Source: JAPUME01 sp027294185
GTDB taxonomy: Bacteria; Acidobacteriota; Terriglobia; UBA7540; JAPUME01
DNA length: 64,000 bases
Direction: 5' to 3'
NCBI GenBank assembly: GCA_963555835.3
Contig: CAUVWZ020000002.1
Span: 496,001-560,000, forward strand
The position numbers and the translations under genes were made by a program. How positions within the stretch are numbered: the stretch's first letter is position 1; each line of letters starts with the position of its first letter. The notes beneath the pieces are model-generated. The model did not search any database. It saw nothing but the letters and a program-made list of their open reading frames with translations, and was not told the DNA's origin. Below, in pieces: positions 1 through 9,484 of this stretch.

Positions 1-1
1 T

Positions 2-220
2 ACGGGGCTTGCCTTCTGGGCGGCCCGCCGGGGCATTGACGCCTCCGAGATTATGGCCATGGGCGACAACTTCAACGACATCGAGATGCTGCAGTTTGCC
101 GGATTGCCGATCGTGATGGGTACGAGTGTCCTTGCATCGAGCAATAACGGATGGCCGGTGACCGCAAGCAGCGACGAGGACGGTGTGGCCGTGGCCGTCC
201 GAAAACATATCCTTACCTGA
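2..220 (+). CDS. HAD-superfamily (Cof-like) hydrolase, C-terminal end
   Basis: Only the last 72 codons lie in the window; the 5' part is off the left edge. The fragment carries the motif MGDNFNDIEML, the GDxxND acidic motif IV that binds Mg2+ in haloacid dehalogenase-type phosphatases, followed by the usual PIVMGT segment and a C-terminal tail ending ...VRKHILT. This spacing is typical of Cof-type sugar-phosphate or nucleotide phosphatases, so a cytoplasmic phosphatase is likely. Substrate cannot be deduced. It converges with the minus-strand M23 peptidase gene 63 bp away; no clear terminator is seen between them. Confidence 0.8.
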   Translation, partial: TGLAFWAARRGIDASEIMAMGDNFNDIEMLQFAGLPIVMGTSVLASSNNGWPVTASSDEDGVAVAVRKHILT

Positions 221-283
221 ACCCTCCCCCACGCTTGTAAGTCGCGGATTATATAGGCTTAGAGGAAGGAACGGGAGGGCTGC

Positions 284-1234
284 TTAGTCGGATTCGGTTA
301 CCTGTGGTTGGCTGGGGATAAGCTTTACCAGGTCCAGAGGATTCACGCGCGCGCCGTTCAGGCGCACGCTCCAGTGGAGATGAGGGCCCGTCACTCGACC
401 GGTCGAACCGACTCGTCCCAGTAGCTGGTTGCCGTCGAGCATATCTCCCTCCTTTACACTCATCGAATTCAGATGGGCATAGAGGGTGTAGAGACCCAGG
501 CCGTGGTCCAGAACTACCGTGTTGCCGGAAAAGAACAGGTCTTGTGCCATCACCACACGGCCGCGCTGCGCGGCGCGGACCGGCGTGCCGCGGTCGGCGG
601 GGAAATCTTCTCCCGAATGAGGTGAACGGGATTCGCCGTTGAGCACTCGCCGGCGACCGAAATTTCCACTGACCCGTTTGGCTTTGACCGGTATACGAAA
701 TCCGCCCGCCCAGAGCCGCTCCGGTGTGGCCGTGGTCCAGAATCCACGCAGACGCCTGGCTTCGCGGTTGTATCGTGCCAGGTCTTTCTTACTCAACTCA
801 ATGAATTTCCGGTCTACCGTGAGCCTTTCGACGGTGTAGGACCCCTTCTGAACATGAATCAGGGTTTCGCATACAACATCCTTCCCGCCACCTAAATCCG
901 AGGTGAGAGTAAGGGGAAAAGATTCCGCAGGTTGGGCGAGATCAATGCCAATCAAAGTCTGGTAGGCGCCCGTGTCCTCTGTGACCCAGAAGGAAAGATT
1001 ACGATCCCGCCAGCGTCCTCCAAGATTCGTGAGCGATCCGGGAGCACGGACTTCCACCAGGAGAGCCGTTCCCTGTATGGCCTCAGCGGCGCTGAGAGTG
1101 AGTTCGACTCCGTTGCCACAAGACAGAGTTTCCGCCCGAGCGCTGAAACCCATTAGGATAAAAAGCAATCCACATCTGGCCAGAAAAGTTGAATACCGAT
1201 CTGCGAAATGTATCAGCTTGCTCATTTTGGACAT
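284..1234 (-). CDS. M23-family zinc metallopeptidase, exported
   Basis: A 316-residue protein with an N-terminal hydrophobic signal (about residues 18-35, likely cut after SARA). The C-terminal LytM/M23 domain (about 180-300) has the zinc ligands in HSGED (His206, Asp210) and the HLHW motif near 285. M23 enzymes cut peptidoglycan peptide cross-links or act as catalytically dead activators; here all recognisable ligands are present, so activity is expected in the periplasm. The N-terminal half is a beta-rich region with no recognised domain. It is the last gene of a long minus-strand run that includes LolA and a transporter, which fits an envelope role. Confidence 0.85.
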   Translation of the reverse strand: MSKMSKLIHFADRYSTFLARCGLLFILMGFSARAETLSCGNGVELTLSAAEAIQGTALLVEVRAPGSLTNLGGRWRDRNLSFWVTEDTGAYQTLIGIDLAQPAESFPLTLTSDLGGGKDVVCETLIHVQKGSYTVERLTVDRKFIELSKKDLARYNREARRLRGFWTTATPERLWAGGFRIPVKAKRVSGNFGRRRVLNGESRSPHSGEDFPADRGTPVRAAQRGRVVMAQDLFFSGNTVVLDHGLGLYTLYAHLNSMSVKEGDMLDGNQLLGRVGSTGRVTGPHLHWSVRLNGARVNPLDLVKLIPSQPQVTESD

Positions 1235-1301
1235 CGGGAATCGATCCTTTTGTTCAGGTCGAAAGCCTTGCCGTGCTCTCTCCAGAAATCATTGGACCCG
1301 G

Positions 1302-2204
1302 TTATCCGCCGGCGATCCGCCCCGAAGGGTACACCCCCTTCTTTCCTACCCGGGAGGTAATGATCGCATCGGCCCCATGCATGGAAAGAACCAGCAATCC
1401 TCCCCAAAGGAAATGTAGAGACATCGAAATCTCGACTCCGCTGGATACTCCCATCCACCGCACCCCCAGGAAATACGTCAACCAAACCATTAACGCCCCA
1501 CCGAATTCCAAGCACCCCGGCAACCGATTTCGCAGGTAGAAGTTCCCCAGGCCCGGAAAGAGGAATGTGAGCCAACCTGCCTTCGTTGCTGATTTGAAAC
1601 GCTGTCGGCAATGAGAGCACCGGCGAGGGAATCCAATCACCTGCACGTAGCACCGGGGGCAGAGGTTTTCCCTTCCCTTGGTATCAATGGAAGAATGTTT
1701 CAACTGTGTCTTCAACTGCTTCTGGACCTTGCCCATAAAATTGCAATCCCCCGAGGGAACCCGGAGCCGAACGGAACCCTTCGGTAGGCGGAAAATAATC
1801 TTGCAGCTTCCCAGCCGGGTGCGGTTGACCTGGGTGGAGATGGGATACCCGATTTGCGCGAAAAGTTGAGATGGCTCGTTCTTACCGTTGATCTGCAAGA
1901 GCAGAACCCTTTGGCTGGTAAGAACAATCGCGCGATGATTGATGGAAAACAGGTGCCATCCCCAGAGGCTTTCGCCAATCGACCGCTCCGTCCCGGCACT
2001 GAGGAAATAGATCTTCTCTCCCTGCCGGAGAATGGCTTGCAGGCGTTTGTCAATTTTCTTGAGGATTTCGAATTTTCGCACAGAGAGGCTCGCCGCCTCT
2101 TCGCTTTCATCGCTGAAGATCTTATCGAAGTGATAGTTGGTTTGCTGGGACTTGATGCTTACCAGGTCTCGAAACTGTTTTGCGTCTGCAAACGATGTGC
2201 CCAT
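1302..2204 (-). CDS. PH-like domain, zinc-ribbon membrane protein of unknown function
   Basis: A 300-residue protein not recognised as a named family. The N-terminal half contains a hydrophobic-basic segment (AIVLTSQRVLLLQING) resembling bacterial PH-like domains. A CPRC...CSHC zinc ribbon sits near residues 182-200, followed by two or three membrane helices (LTFLFPGLGNFYL, GALMVWLTYFLGV and a C-terminal one). The combination of cytoplasmic sensor-like domain, zinc ribbon and membrane helices suggests a membrane-associated regulatory or scaffolding protein, but no function can be assigned. It lies 67 bp downstream of lolA and 67 bp upstream of the M23 gene on the same strand. Confidence 0.65.
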   Translation of the reverse strand: MGTSFADAKQFRDLVSIKSQQTNYHFDKIFSDESEEAASLSVRKFEILKKIDKRLQAILRQGEKIYFLSAGTERSIGESLWGWHLFSINHRAIVLTSQRVLLLQINGKNEPSQLFAQIGYPISTQVNRTRLGSCKIIFRLPKGSVRLRVPSGDCNFMGKVQKQLKTQLKHSSIDTKGRENLCPRCYVQVIGFPRRCSHCRQRFKSATKAGWLTFLFPGLGNFYLRNRLPGCLEFGGALMVWLTYFLGVRWMGVSSGVEISMSLHFLWGGLLVLSMHGADAIITSRVGKKGVYPSGRIAGG

Positions 2205-2271
2205 TCTTCTCCTACGCTGCTCTATCCATACTACCCTGAATCGGATTACTTGCCCACCCGGGAGCTTGCCT

Positions 2272-2955
2272 TCAGGGAGAGTCGATCATTCGGCTTCCCG
2301 GTGGGGGGGTAAAGCGAAACAGCGAGGCAGCCAGCGGTACGTTGCGTCGAATTGCGGTAAAGTCGAATTCCATTGTGTTGGGTCCCAGGTAATAAATAAT
2401 GATCCTTCGAATGTCGTATGCCGGGTTCACCTCAATCAGTACTTCACGATACCCCGTGGTTCGATCCTTCGGAAAACAGCGGAGAATCGCATTTTCCGGC
2501 TCAAGGGGCGGTAAATCCTCCTCCGCCTCCACACGGGAAAAGATTCGGTTGAGCCTGGGTCTTTGCAGGAGCAGTCGAAAAGGAACGCGGACGTCGTCGG
2601 TTTCCTTCGTGGTAGACCGGGTGACCAAGTTTTCAGCGGGTACATAGAGATAGGCGTTCTTGCGATTGGCAATAAACGTCTTCTCTTCCGGCTCCTTGTA
2701 TTCCCAGCGCATCCGGCCTCCTCGGGCAAAATAGACGACTCCGGTCTCGGTGCGCGAACGTCCGCCTCCGGCACGATATATCTGCGTGAAACTCGCCTGG
2801 AGTGTCTGGACCTGTTTATAGGAGGATTCAAGGCCTCGGATCACTTGCCTGAGTGAGCGCTTCGAACCCGCATCCTGAGCACCGACTCGCGCCGTCAGAA
2901 TTAAGATCAAAAAGCCGATCCACCCAAGCGACTTGATTCCAATCGTCCGCTGCAT
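2272..2955 (-). CDS. lolA: Outer-membrane lipoprotein carrier protein LolA
   Basis: A 227-residue protein with a signal peptide (about residues 8-26, ending ARVGA) and the LolA-type pattern: LQASFTQIYRAG near residue 55, then GVVYFARGGRMRWEYKEPEEK, then a later FDFTAIRRN strand. LolA carries lipoproteins across the periplasm from LolCDE to the outer membrane. Its presence argues for a diderm cell. The length is normal for the family. It starts 9 bp after the stop of the TPR membrane protein gene, so it is probably co-transcribed with it. Confidence 0.85.
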   Translation of the reverse strand: MQRTIGIKSLGWIGFLILILTARVGAQDAGSKRSLRQVIRGLESSYKQVQTLQASFTQIYRAGGGRSRTETGVVYFARGGRMRWEYKEPEEKTFIANRKNAYLYVPAENLVTRSTTKETDDVRVPFRLLLQRPRLNRIFSRVEAEEDLPPLEPENAILRCFPKDRTTGYREVLIEVNPAYDIRRIIIYYLGPNTMEFDFTAIRRNVPLAASLFRFTPPPGSRMIDSP

Positions 2956-2964
2956 AAATGTTTT

Positions 2965-4947
2965 CTAAATCCTTGTCCGGTTTTGCACCGTCTTGAGTTT
3001 TTCCAGTTCCGAGAGGGCAACCTCATTGTGAGGGTCCGTCAGGAGAGTCTGCTCAAATTCCCTCCGCGCGTCATCCAGCAGTCCTTGCCGGAGAAATATC
3101 TTTGCCAGGCCCAGATGAGCACGAGAATCGGACGGGTAAGAGTCGAGGGCCCGACGGAAGAATTCCTTCGCCGTGCGAAGGTCGCCACGCTCGAAGTAGA
3201 TTTCTCCCAGCCCGTCGAAGGGCAAATGGGAAACTTCTCCTTCGATGGATTCTCGATATTGCTTTTCCGCTTCATCGAATCTTCCCTGCTCCTGATAAAG
3301 TTTTCCCAACTGGTTGCGCGCCCTTGCCTTCAGGGGAGAAAGCGCCACGGCGGCACGATACTGAAGCTCTGCCTCCGAAATGCGATCCATCTTACGAAGC
3401 ACATCCCCCATATTAAGATGCGTATCTGCATAATAGGGTTTGGCCAGCAGAGAAGCCTGATACTTTTCCACTGCTTCTTGATAACGTTCCTGGTGCGCAA
3501 AGACGAGACCTAAATTATTCAGGAAGATCGCATTTCCGGGCACCAAATCCGCCGCAGCGCGAAATTCCCGCTCGGCCTCCTCAACCGAGCCGTTGTCCCA
3601 ATAGACCGTGCCGAGGTTGTTATGAATGTGCGGAGCATTCGGATAGACAGCAAGAGTTTTTGTATAAAGAACAATGTCGTTGTTCCAATCGCGATTCCGA
3701 ACCACCGTGCGGATGGCATACAGAACCAGGACGATACTGATCGCTGTCCAGGCGGCAACGGTGCGAGCTCGCGCTTCCCTGCCCTTTCCCCGAGTGAGAT
3801 GGGCTATGAGTGAACCCGCCAGCCAGCAAAATCCAATCGAAGGAAGGTATAGATATCGCTCCGTAAAAACATTGGCGGCCATCCATTTTGCGTTCAACAT
3901 CGGCGACAGCGTGGCGAAAAACCAGATAAAGGAAAAAGCCAGGATTCGATTCTTGCGGAAAAAGTAGAGAAATCCAGTGGCCGCAATCAGGAGCAGGCCG
4001 ACACCCTGGAGCACATCCAAATCCATCCAGGATTCGCTCTTTTCGAATACGTGAAAGGCCACCAATTGCACGGGAAAGAAAAGCAACTTAATATAATTTC
4101 CCACCAGGGCGAGCGAGGAGAGAAAAGTTTCATAAAGACTCAGAGTGCTCATCTGCATCTGAGGCGCGAAGGCGCCCAAAATGTGAATTCGAAAGGGGAT
4201 GTAGGCTGCCGACAGCAGCCAAAGCACTCCATAGCGCCCCCCTTTTACCCGCCAGGAAGTCTGATCACGGTCCCGTCGAAAGCAATGTTCATAAACAGTC
4301 GCAACCAGGGGCAACGTCAGGGCCGGTTCCTTGGAAAGCAGCGCCAGCATGAAACTGAAAACCATTCCGATCCGATAGCGAAACGCTTTTCCCGGGTCCA
4401 ATTCCGCAAGGCGGACATACAGGTAGAAAGTCAAGAGATAGAAAAACGCCAGCTCCAGGTCGGTAATCGCGGCAATCCAGGCGACCGATTCTGTATGGAC
4501 GGGATGCAAAGCGAACACAAGCGCGGCCCAGACCGCTAAATCTTTTCTCCCAAACAGTCGCACGCTGAGGAAATACAGCATCATGACGACAGCAGTATTA
4601 AAAACGATATTGTAGAGATGGAAAATGTAAGCCAAATCTCCGAATGCCTGATAGCAGAGCAGGTATCCGAGCGTCATCACAGGACGGAAATAGTTGGATT
4701 CCCCCTGAGATCCTAAGTGGGACCAGACGTTGCTCGTAAAGATATCCGGCAAATATCGGAAGCTTCGAAGATAGGGATTGTGCAGGACCTGTTCATGGTC
4801 GTCATAAACAAAACCATTGCCCAGGGTATTCGCATAGACGGCCAAGCTTACCAGCCCCAACAAGAGGAGCAATTCCGCCTCTGACCATCTTCGACCGCAG
4901 CAACCAAGTGAGGATTCCTGCCTCGCATGGGATTCGCCAGGGACCAT
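2965..4947 (-). CDS. TMTC-like multispanning membrane protein with C-terminal TPR repeats
   Basis: A 660-residue protein. Residues about 20-420 hold some ten membrane helices, with a DD pair in the first periplasmic loop (FVYDDHEQV), as in GT-C glycosyltransferase-like and TMTC proteins. Residues about 440-650 hold at least five tetratricopeptide repeats (for example NLGTVYWDNGSVEEAEREF and NMGDVLRKMDRISEAELQY). Such proteins are common in Acidobacteriota and Planctomycetota and are thought to transfer sugars from lipid carriers; the acceptor is unknown. The gene starts 1 bp before the PAP2 gene's stop, so translation is probably coupled. Confidence 0.75.
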   Translation of the reverse strand: MVPGESHARQESSLGCCGRRWSEAELLLLLGLVSLAVYANTLGNGFVYDDHEQVLHNPYLRSFRYLPDIFTSNVWSHLGSQGESNYFRPVMTLGYLLCYQAFGDLAYIFHLYNIVFNTAVVMMLYFLSVRLFGRKDLAVWAALVFALHPVHTESVAWIAAITDLELAFFYLLTFYLYVRLAELDPGKAFRYRIGMVFSFMLALLSKEPALTLPLVATVYEHCFRRDRDQTSWRVKGGRYGVLWLLSAAYIPFRIHILGAFAPQMQMSTLSLYETFLSSLALVGNYIKLLFFPVQLVAFHVFEKSESWMDLDVLQGVGLLLIAATGFLYFFRKNRILAFSFIWFFATLSPMLNAKWMAANVFTERYLYLPSIGFCWLAGSLIAHLTRGKGREARARTVAAWTAISIVLVLYAIRTVVRNRDWNNDIVLYTKTLAVYPNAPHIHNNLGTVYWDNGSVEEAEREFRAAADLVPGNAIFLNNLGLVFAHQERYQEAVEKYQASLLAKPYYADTHLNMGDVLRKMDRISEAELQYRAAVALSPLKARARNQLGKLYQEQGRFDEAEKQYRESIEGEVSHLPFDGLGEIYFERGDLRTAKEFFRRALDSYPSDSRAHLGLAKIFLRQGLLDDARREFEQTLLTDPHNEVALSELEKLKTVQNRTRI

Positions 4948-4948
4948 G

Positions 4949-5971
4949 TCAAGAGTTCCTTCGTGACTGCCCCAAGCGGCGCGCCCGGTTCAGAATTGTG
5001 CGGACAACATCGATCCCCTTGCTCAGTGGGACTTTCACCGAGAAGTCGGCGTAACGCGAAAACAGGAAATTGGTCAGCCAGAAGCAAAGCGGAGCAAGAA
5101 TGAATCCTGCGATTATATCCACCAAATAATGGTAGCGAAGATAGACCGTGGAAAACCACAAACTCAGAATCAGCGGCATCGAGGCCCAAAAGAGCCATTT
5201 GCTGTACCGCCGGGCATACATCCAAACCAGAAACGAGATTCCCACGTGCAGGCTGGGGAATACATCCCGCTGAATTTTCGCATAATTCATGAAAACCAAT
5301 TCGGCCGTAAATATGTTCGGCCGGTTGTACAGGTCAACGATGTATTCATTTTGAAGAGTGTAGAGGGGACCGGTAGCGGGAACGATCAAGTAGCCGATCA
5401 ACCCGAAAAAGGTGATGACCACCACCCCGCACATCAACTCGCGAAAAGGGCGCAATCCGCAACGGAGGTAGAGAAAGCAGGCCACGATAGGAATGTGCAG
5501 GATGTGGTAGAAATACGCAAAGGACAACCACGAAGTAAGCGGCGGTGAAATCAGGTACTGGAGTTCGACGCTGGCCTGAAAACCGAACAGCCTCTGATCC
5601 CACTCGATCAGCATGCCGTCGAGGTCCCGTGTGGTCAAAAGCAGTGTGGCGTCACCCCAAAGCGAATAGTACATGAGCAGGATTATGAAGAACGGGAACC
5701 AATCTCGAAAGATGTTCCAGTAAGGCCGCAAAAAGGCAAGTGGTTCGCCAGAGCGTCCCGCATTCCCGCTGCGCGAAATAAAATAGTGAACCACCTCCTT
5801 CAGAAGCAGGACAAACATCGAAGGAACGATGATCATGACGTCTTGAGGCCGCACCGACCCCTGGCGCATAGGACGAAACACAAGCGTAATGATCAAGGTG
5901 AAGAGAAAAAAAGTAAGAGCGATAGTGTCTTCCAGGCGCAGACGCACCCGAAGCGGGCGGCTATTTTCCAT
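4949..5971 (-). CDS. PAP2-superfamily membrane phosphatase
   Basis: A 340-residue integral membrane protein with about six helices. The PAP2 motifs are visible: PSLHVG (motif 2, about residue 240) and YLRYHYLVDIIAG (motif 3, about residue 280), which carry the catalytic histidines of lipid and inositol phosphate phosphatases/transferases. The layout matches the inositolphosphotransferase or DUF2029-neighbour type more than short undecaprenyl-pyrophosphate phosphatases. Its place between two TPR membrane proteins suggests work on a lipid-linked intermediate. Its start overlaps the end of the upstream TPR gene by 11 bp. Confidence 0.8.
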   Translation of the reverse strand: MENSRPLRVRLRLEDTIALTFFLFTLIITLVFRPMRQGSVRPQDVMIIVPSMFVLLLKEVVHYFISRSGNAGRSGEPLAFLRPYWNIFRDWFPFFIILLMYYSLWGDATLLLTTRDLDGMLIEWDQRLFGFQASVELQYLISPPLTSWLSFAYFYHILHIPIVACFLYLRCGLRPFRELMCGVVVITFFGLIGYLIVPATGPLYTLQNEYIVDLYNRPNIFTAELVFMNYAKIQRDVFPSLHVGISFLVWMYARRYSKWLFWASMPLILSLWFSTVYLRYHYLVDIIAGFILAPLCFWLTNFLFSRYADFSVKVPLSKGIDVVRTILNRARRLGQSRRNS

Positions 5972-6731
5972 ATAGCAGAATCAATTCGTCAAAATGTTTG
6001 CGAACGGCGGGAGGAAAAGGGACCTTGCGCGTCTGTTCAAGAAGTTGAACTGCGTGTCCATTTCGATTCTGCAAATAAAGGACCCGGGCCAAACCTTCCA
6101 CGGCGATCTGATGGCTGGGAAAACGCTGCAGGAGAGCCAGAAGCACTTCTTCGGCCTGGCGGTAGTTTTTCTGGGCGGTATAGGTGACGCCCAAAAGTAT
6201 CTGCGCCGCCGGAAAATAAGGATACTCCTTCGCGAGCGATTTCAGATCGGCAATGGCGAGTTCATAGTCCTCCAGGAAATAATGGCAACTGGCAAACCGG
6301 TAGCGATCTTCCACTTCGATACTTCCACGCCCGAGTTCGAGGTATACGGGTTGATCCTCCAGGGCGCTCGAAAATTGGTGCATCGACATTTTCAGGCTCG
6401 TCAAATATTTCCAGTATCGAATGTTCCCGGGCTGAAATTGAATCGCCCGTACGGCATTTTGGAATGCCTGTTCTTGTCCCTCTCCTCTGAATCTATAGAG
6501 ACCGCTGAGGAAGGAAACTTCAGCGGCCACATTGCGCCCGATTCCATAAGCACCCCAAACAGAAAGAGACAGGGTAAACGCGACGGCGAACCATCTTACC
6601 CATCGAAGGCTGGATTTCCCCGACCGCGCACCCGAAAACGCCAGGAACCCCTGGACCGACACCAAGGCCAGAACAATCAAAGCCAGTACGCCCAAGCCCT
6701 GCACAAGAAAGAATCGAAGCGTTTCGAACAA
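5961..6731 (-). CDS. TPR-repeat membrane protein
   Basis: A 256-residue protein with two N-terminal membrane helices (about residues 8-30 and 48-68) and a C-terminal series of tetratricopeptide-like helices, for example ILLGVTYTAQKNYRQAEEVLL and VEGLARVLYLQNRNGHAVQLL. TPR domains bind partner proteins; no enzyme motif is present. It overlaps the PAP2 gene by 11 bp and follows another TPR gene by 27 bp, so all belong to one transcription unit. The specific function is not recognised. Confidence 0.65.
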   Translation of the reverse strand: MFETLRFFLVQGLGVLALIVLALVSVQGFLAFSGARSGKSSLRWVRWFAVAFTLSLSVWGAYGIGRNVAAEVSFLSGLYRFRGEGQEQAFQNAVRAIQFQPGNIRYWKYLTSLKMSMHQFSSALEDQPVYLELGRGSIEVEDRYRFASCHYFLEDYELAIADLKSLAKEYPYFPAAQILLGVTYTAQKNYRQAEEVLLALLQRFPSHQIAVEGLARVLYLQNRNGHAVQLLEQTRKVPFPPAVRKHFDELILLYGK

Positions 6732-6758
6732 AGTAGCTCCCGAAAAGTGTGAATGAAT

Positions 6759-7661
6759 TTAGCGGAGCAATGAAAGATCAATGGGACTTTCAAAATACAT
6801 TACGACTTTTCCATCCTCATTGATTGTATAGGGAAAGCCCGCCGGATCTTCGGGAACGGATCCTAGAATACCAGCTTCTATCATTTCCCCCCAGGAATCC
6901 GCCCGCTTCACTTGCGCAGTCGCGAACTGTGCCAGCAGGTTTTCCAGATCTTGAATCTCGGCATCCGCCTGCAGAGCCAGAAGATGATCCGCAGCATTCT
7001 TTCGAATCCATTCCGTCTCCGCCGTCCGGTAGATTTCCGACCACAAGAACTGTGAAGTCGCCCGACTGCCGCCCCGGGCATACAAATCAGCCGCCAGGAC
7101 CCTCATCCAGTCATGAGCCTCGGGATGCCGGCTCCCCGCTTCAAACATCTGCGCAGCTCTTCGGTAGTCCTTCAGGTCCCAATAGTATATGAAACCCAGG
7201 TCCTGCCAGAGGCGCCAGTAGTCAGGATTGGCAACAATCCCTTTTCGAATCAGTTGCAGTGCTTCGTCAATCCGCCCGGGGCCTGCGGGAGGTTTCTGCG
7301 CCAGAAAGAGGGCTCCAAATCGATAAGCAATCAACAGATGAGGATCCAGGGTCGTGGTGATTCGCAACATCGGCCCCAGGAGCTTAAAATCCACTTCTTC
7401 ATCGATCCTCTTTCGCCCATAATATTGGACCACTCGGGTCCAGTAAATGTCGGCAATCAGCCCTTCGTAGCCCAGACAAAGCTTTCGGAGCCATTCGCCG
7501 TCGGAAAAGTAAAGCGTCTCTTGAATCTTTCCGGTGGCGGATTTGCTCCCGTCCATCATGCGCTGAGTCCAGGCGACACCGGCCATCGATATCAGAAGAA
7601 CCGCAATCGCCGCCACCCTCAAGAAGAGAGAATTCTGCCCTGGCGTTGAACCTTTCTTCAT
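6759..7661 (-). CDS. TPR-like exported or membrane-anchored protein
   Basis: A 300-residue protein with an N-terminal hydrophobic helix (about residues 14-32) that may be an uncleaved anchor or signal. The rest is alpha-helical with degenerate TPR repeats (KGIVANPDYWRLWQDLGFIYYWDLKDYRRAAQMFEAG). The segment LCLGYEGLIADIYWTRVVQYYG is characteristic of a family found next to ABC-2 transporter permeases in Acidobacteriota and related phyla. Its start codon overlaps the permease stop by 4 bp, which supports a functional link to the transporter. Function unknown. Confidence 0.65.
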   Translation of the reverse strand: MKKGSTPGQNSLFLRVAAIAVLLISMAGVAWTQRMMDGSKSATGKIQETLYFSDGEWLRKLCLGYEGLIADIYWTRVVQYYGRKRIDEEVDFKLLGPMLRITTTLDPHLLIAYRFGALFLAQKPPAGPGRIDEALQLIRKGIVANPDYWRLWQDLGFIYYWDLKDYRRAAQMFEAGSRHPEAHDWMRVLAADLYARGGSRATSQFLWSEIYRTAETEWIRKNAADHLLALQADAEIQDLENLLAQFATAQVKRADSWGEMIEAGILGSVPEDPAGFPYTINEDGKVVMYFESPIDLSLLR

Positions 7662-8434
7662 GAAAATTCTCGCTCCTCAAAAATTAGAACAGAGCCGGAA
7701 AGCAGAACAGTAATATACAACAAAGCATAGAGGGAGTTGCCCCACAACAGATGCCCTGGAATCTCCTGCCAATGCGCAGCAGAGGTGATGGCATTGAAAT
7801 TCGAAAAATTGGGAAGGATATAGTAAAGGCCTGTTGTCAGTTTTTCGACCCATTCGATGCCCGTTTCCCCGCCGAACCACCGGACGTCGCTCGAGAAATG
7901 GCCGATGACGAATACGAAAAAGGTAAACAGAGCAGACAACACCGGTGTGGTGATGCAGGAGAAGAACAGGGCCAGGGCGGTTACCACAGCCAATTGGAGC
8001 AGAATGAAATAGATCGCTTCCAACGCCAAGAGGTCTTGCGCGTACCAGCGACGATTCACGTAATAGAGAGCCAGAAAGAATCCCACGGCCATGATGGAGG
8101 TATTCACAATCAAGGTTGCCATCAGGCCGAGAAACTTCCCCAGAATGAACTCGTATCGCGCCACGGGCTTGGAGAGAATGTTGTAAATCGTCTTGCGCTC
8201 AAACTCCTTCGAGACCAACCCGATCCCGATAAAAACCGCCATCATCAGGCCAAAGACCGATATGGAACTGAGCCCGAGGGTGACCATAATAACACTCTCC
8301 ACCCCCACCGAAATGGTGCCGAACAGGATCGCCGCACCGATCAATAGGAAGGCAAAAAGAATCAAATTGTACAGGACACGGTCCCGTATCGCCTCCCGGT
8401 ACGTATTGGCAGCGATGGAGAGGACACGCCTCAT
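7658..8434 (-). CDS. ABC-2 type transporter permease subunit
   Basis: The start chosen is the ATG at 8434 (MRRVLSIAANTYREAIRDRV), giving 258 residues. The reading frame stays open upstream, but that part lies inside the ATPase gene. Six membrane helices are visible, and KEFERKTIYNILSKPV after helix 2 is the typical ABC-2 segment. The ATG shares one base with the ATPase stop (TAATG), a translational-coupling arrangement. Together the two subunits form an inner-membrane exporter or permease; the substrate is unknown. The adjacent TPR and PAP2 genes hint at an envelope-related cargo. Confidence 0.85.
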   Translation of the reverse strand: MRRVLSIAANTYREAIRDRVLYNLILFAFLLIGAAILFGTISVGVESVIMVTLGLSSISVFGLMMAVFIGIGLVSKEFERKTIYNILSKPVARYEFILGKFLGLMATLIVNTSIMAVGFFLALYYVNRRWYAQDLLALEAIYFILLQLAVVTALALFFSCITTPVLSALFTFFVFVIGHFSSDVRWFGGETGIEWVEKLTTGLYYILPNFSNFNAITSAAHWQEIPGHLLWGNSLYALLYITVLLSGSVLIFEEREFS

Positions 8435-9414
8435 TACTGACTCCTCTGGGCTTGCCGGCCGCCTTTCGGCACGGATTCCTGTGCTGCAACTTTTTCCATA
8501 AAGAAATCTTCCAGGGATTTCTTTATGGGATTCAGAGATAGGATCGTGGTCCCGCGAGATCTCGCAAGGTCGAGCACGCGGAGCACATTTTCCTGCCGCG
8601 CGACTTCCAGCCATAAACGCCCCTCCGTCTGGTTCCGGGAGCGGGCCAGGGGCTTGAGTTCATCGACAAGCGAGGAAGGGGGATTTTCCAGGACGATTTC
8701 CGTAGCCGAACTGCCGCTTTTCAGAAGCTCGCCGAGATCGCCTGAGTCCTGCAGTCGTCCTTTATGAAGAATGGCCACACGATCACAAATCATCTCGGCA
8801 TCGTTAAGGATGTGCGTCGAGAGAAAAACGGTTTTACCCTGAACTTTGAGTCGTAAGATGAGGTCGCGAATTGCGCGTCGGCCTACCGGATCCAGGCCTG
8901 AGAGCGGTTCATCAAGGAAAAGCAACTCCGGATCATTCATCAGAGACTGAGCAATGCCGACCCGCTGTAGCATTCCCTTCGACAGCTTTCTCAGCGGGAA
9001 ACGACGCTCCGCGCCGAGTTTCACCTGATTTAACAGGGTCCGGACCCTCGTCTTGCGCACCTCAGCGGTTAAACTAAAAAGATGGCCCACATAGTGGAGG
9101 AATTCTTCCGCCGTCAGGTAATCGTAGAAATAGGGATTTTCCGGAAGATATCCGATTCTTTCGTGAACTGAGGTATCTGTTACCGGGCGGCCCAGAATTC
9201 TCATCGACCCGGAACTGGGAAAGATCAGCCTGAGCAGCAGCTTCTGCGTGGTGGTTTTGCCGGAGCCATTCGGTCCCAGGAGGCCAAACACCTCCCCCTG
9301 CTGCACTTCCAGGTTCAACCCATCCAGGGCGCGAAACCGTCGCCTCTTCCAAAATCCCTGCTGAAAATCTTTCGTTAACTCAGTGATTTCGATTGCCGGC
9401 ATGTGCATCTGCAA
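8434..9414 (-). CDS. ABC transporter ATP-binding protein
   Basis: A 326-residue ATPase with Walker A GPNGSGKTT (about residues 47-55), signature LSKGMLQRVGIAQ (about 143-155), Walker B LLFLDEPLSGLDP and the switch His in STHIL. The C-terminal 90 residues form the extension common in ABC-2 (CcmA/DrrA-like) subunits. It powers the permease encoded next. An alternative start (MPAIEITEL) lies 12 bp inside. It is the first gene of the run down to the M23 peptidase, and is separated from the pilin genes by a terminator-like hairpin. Confidence 0.88.
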   Translation of the reverse strand: MQMHMPAIEITELTKDFQQGFWKRRRFRALDGLNLEVQQGEVFGLLGPNGSGKTTTQKLLLRLIFPSSGSMRILGRPVTDTSVHERIGYLPENPYFYDYLTAEEFLHYVGHLFSLTAEVRKTRVRTLLNQVKLGAERRFPLRKLSKGMLQRVGIAQSLMNDPELLFLDEPLSGLDPVGRRAIRDLILRLKVQGKTVFLSTHILNDAEMICDRVAILHKGRLQDSGDLGELLKSGSSATEIVLENPPSSLVDELKPLARSRNQTEGRLWLEVARQENVLRVLDLARSRGTTILSLNPIKKSLEDFFMEKVAAQESVPKGGRQAQRSQ

Positions 9415-9484
9415 ACCTTCCCGCGGGCTGTGGCCGGAAAGCTTATACCAAAACCATTATGAACAGATTCCTGCATGATGGAAA

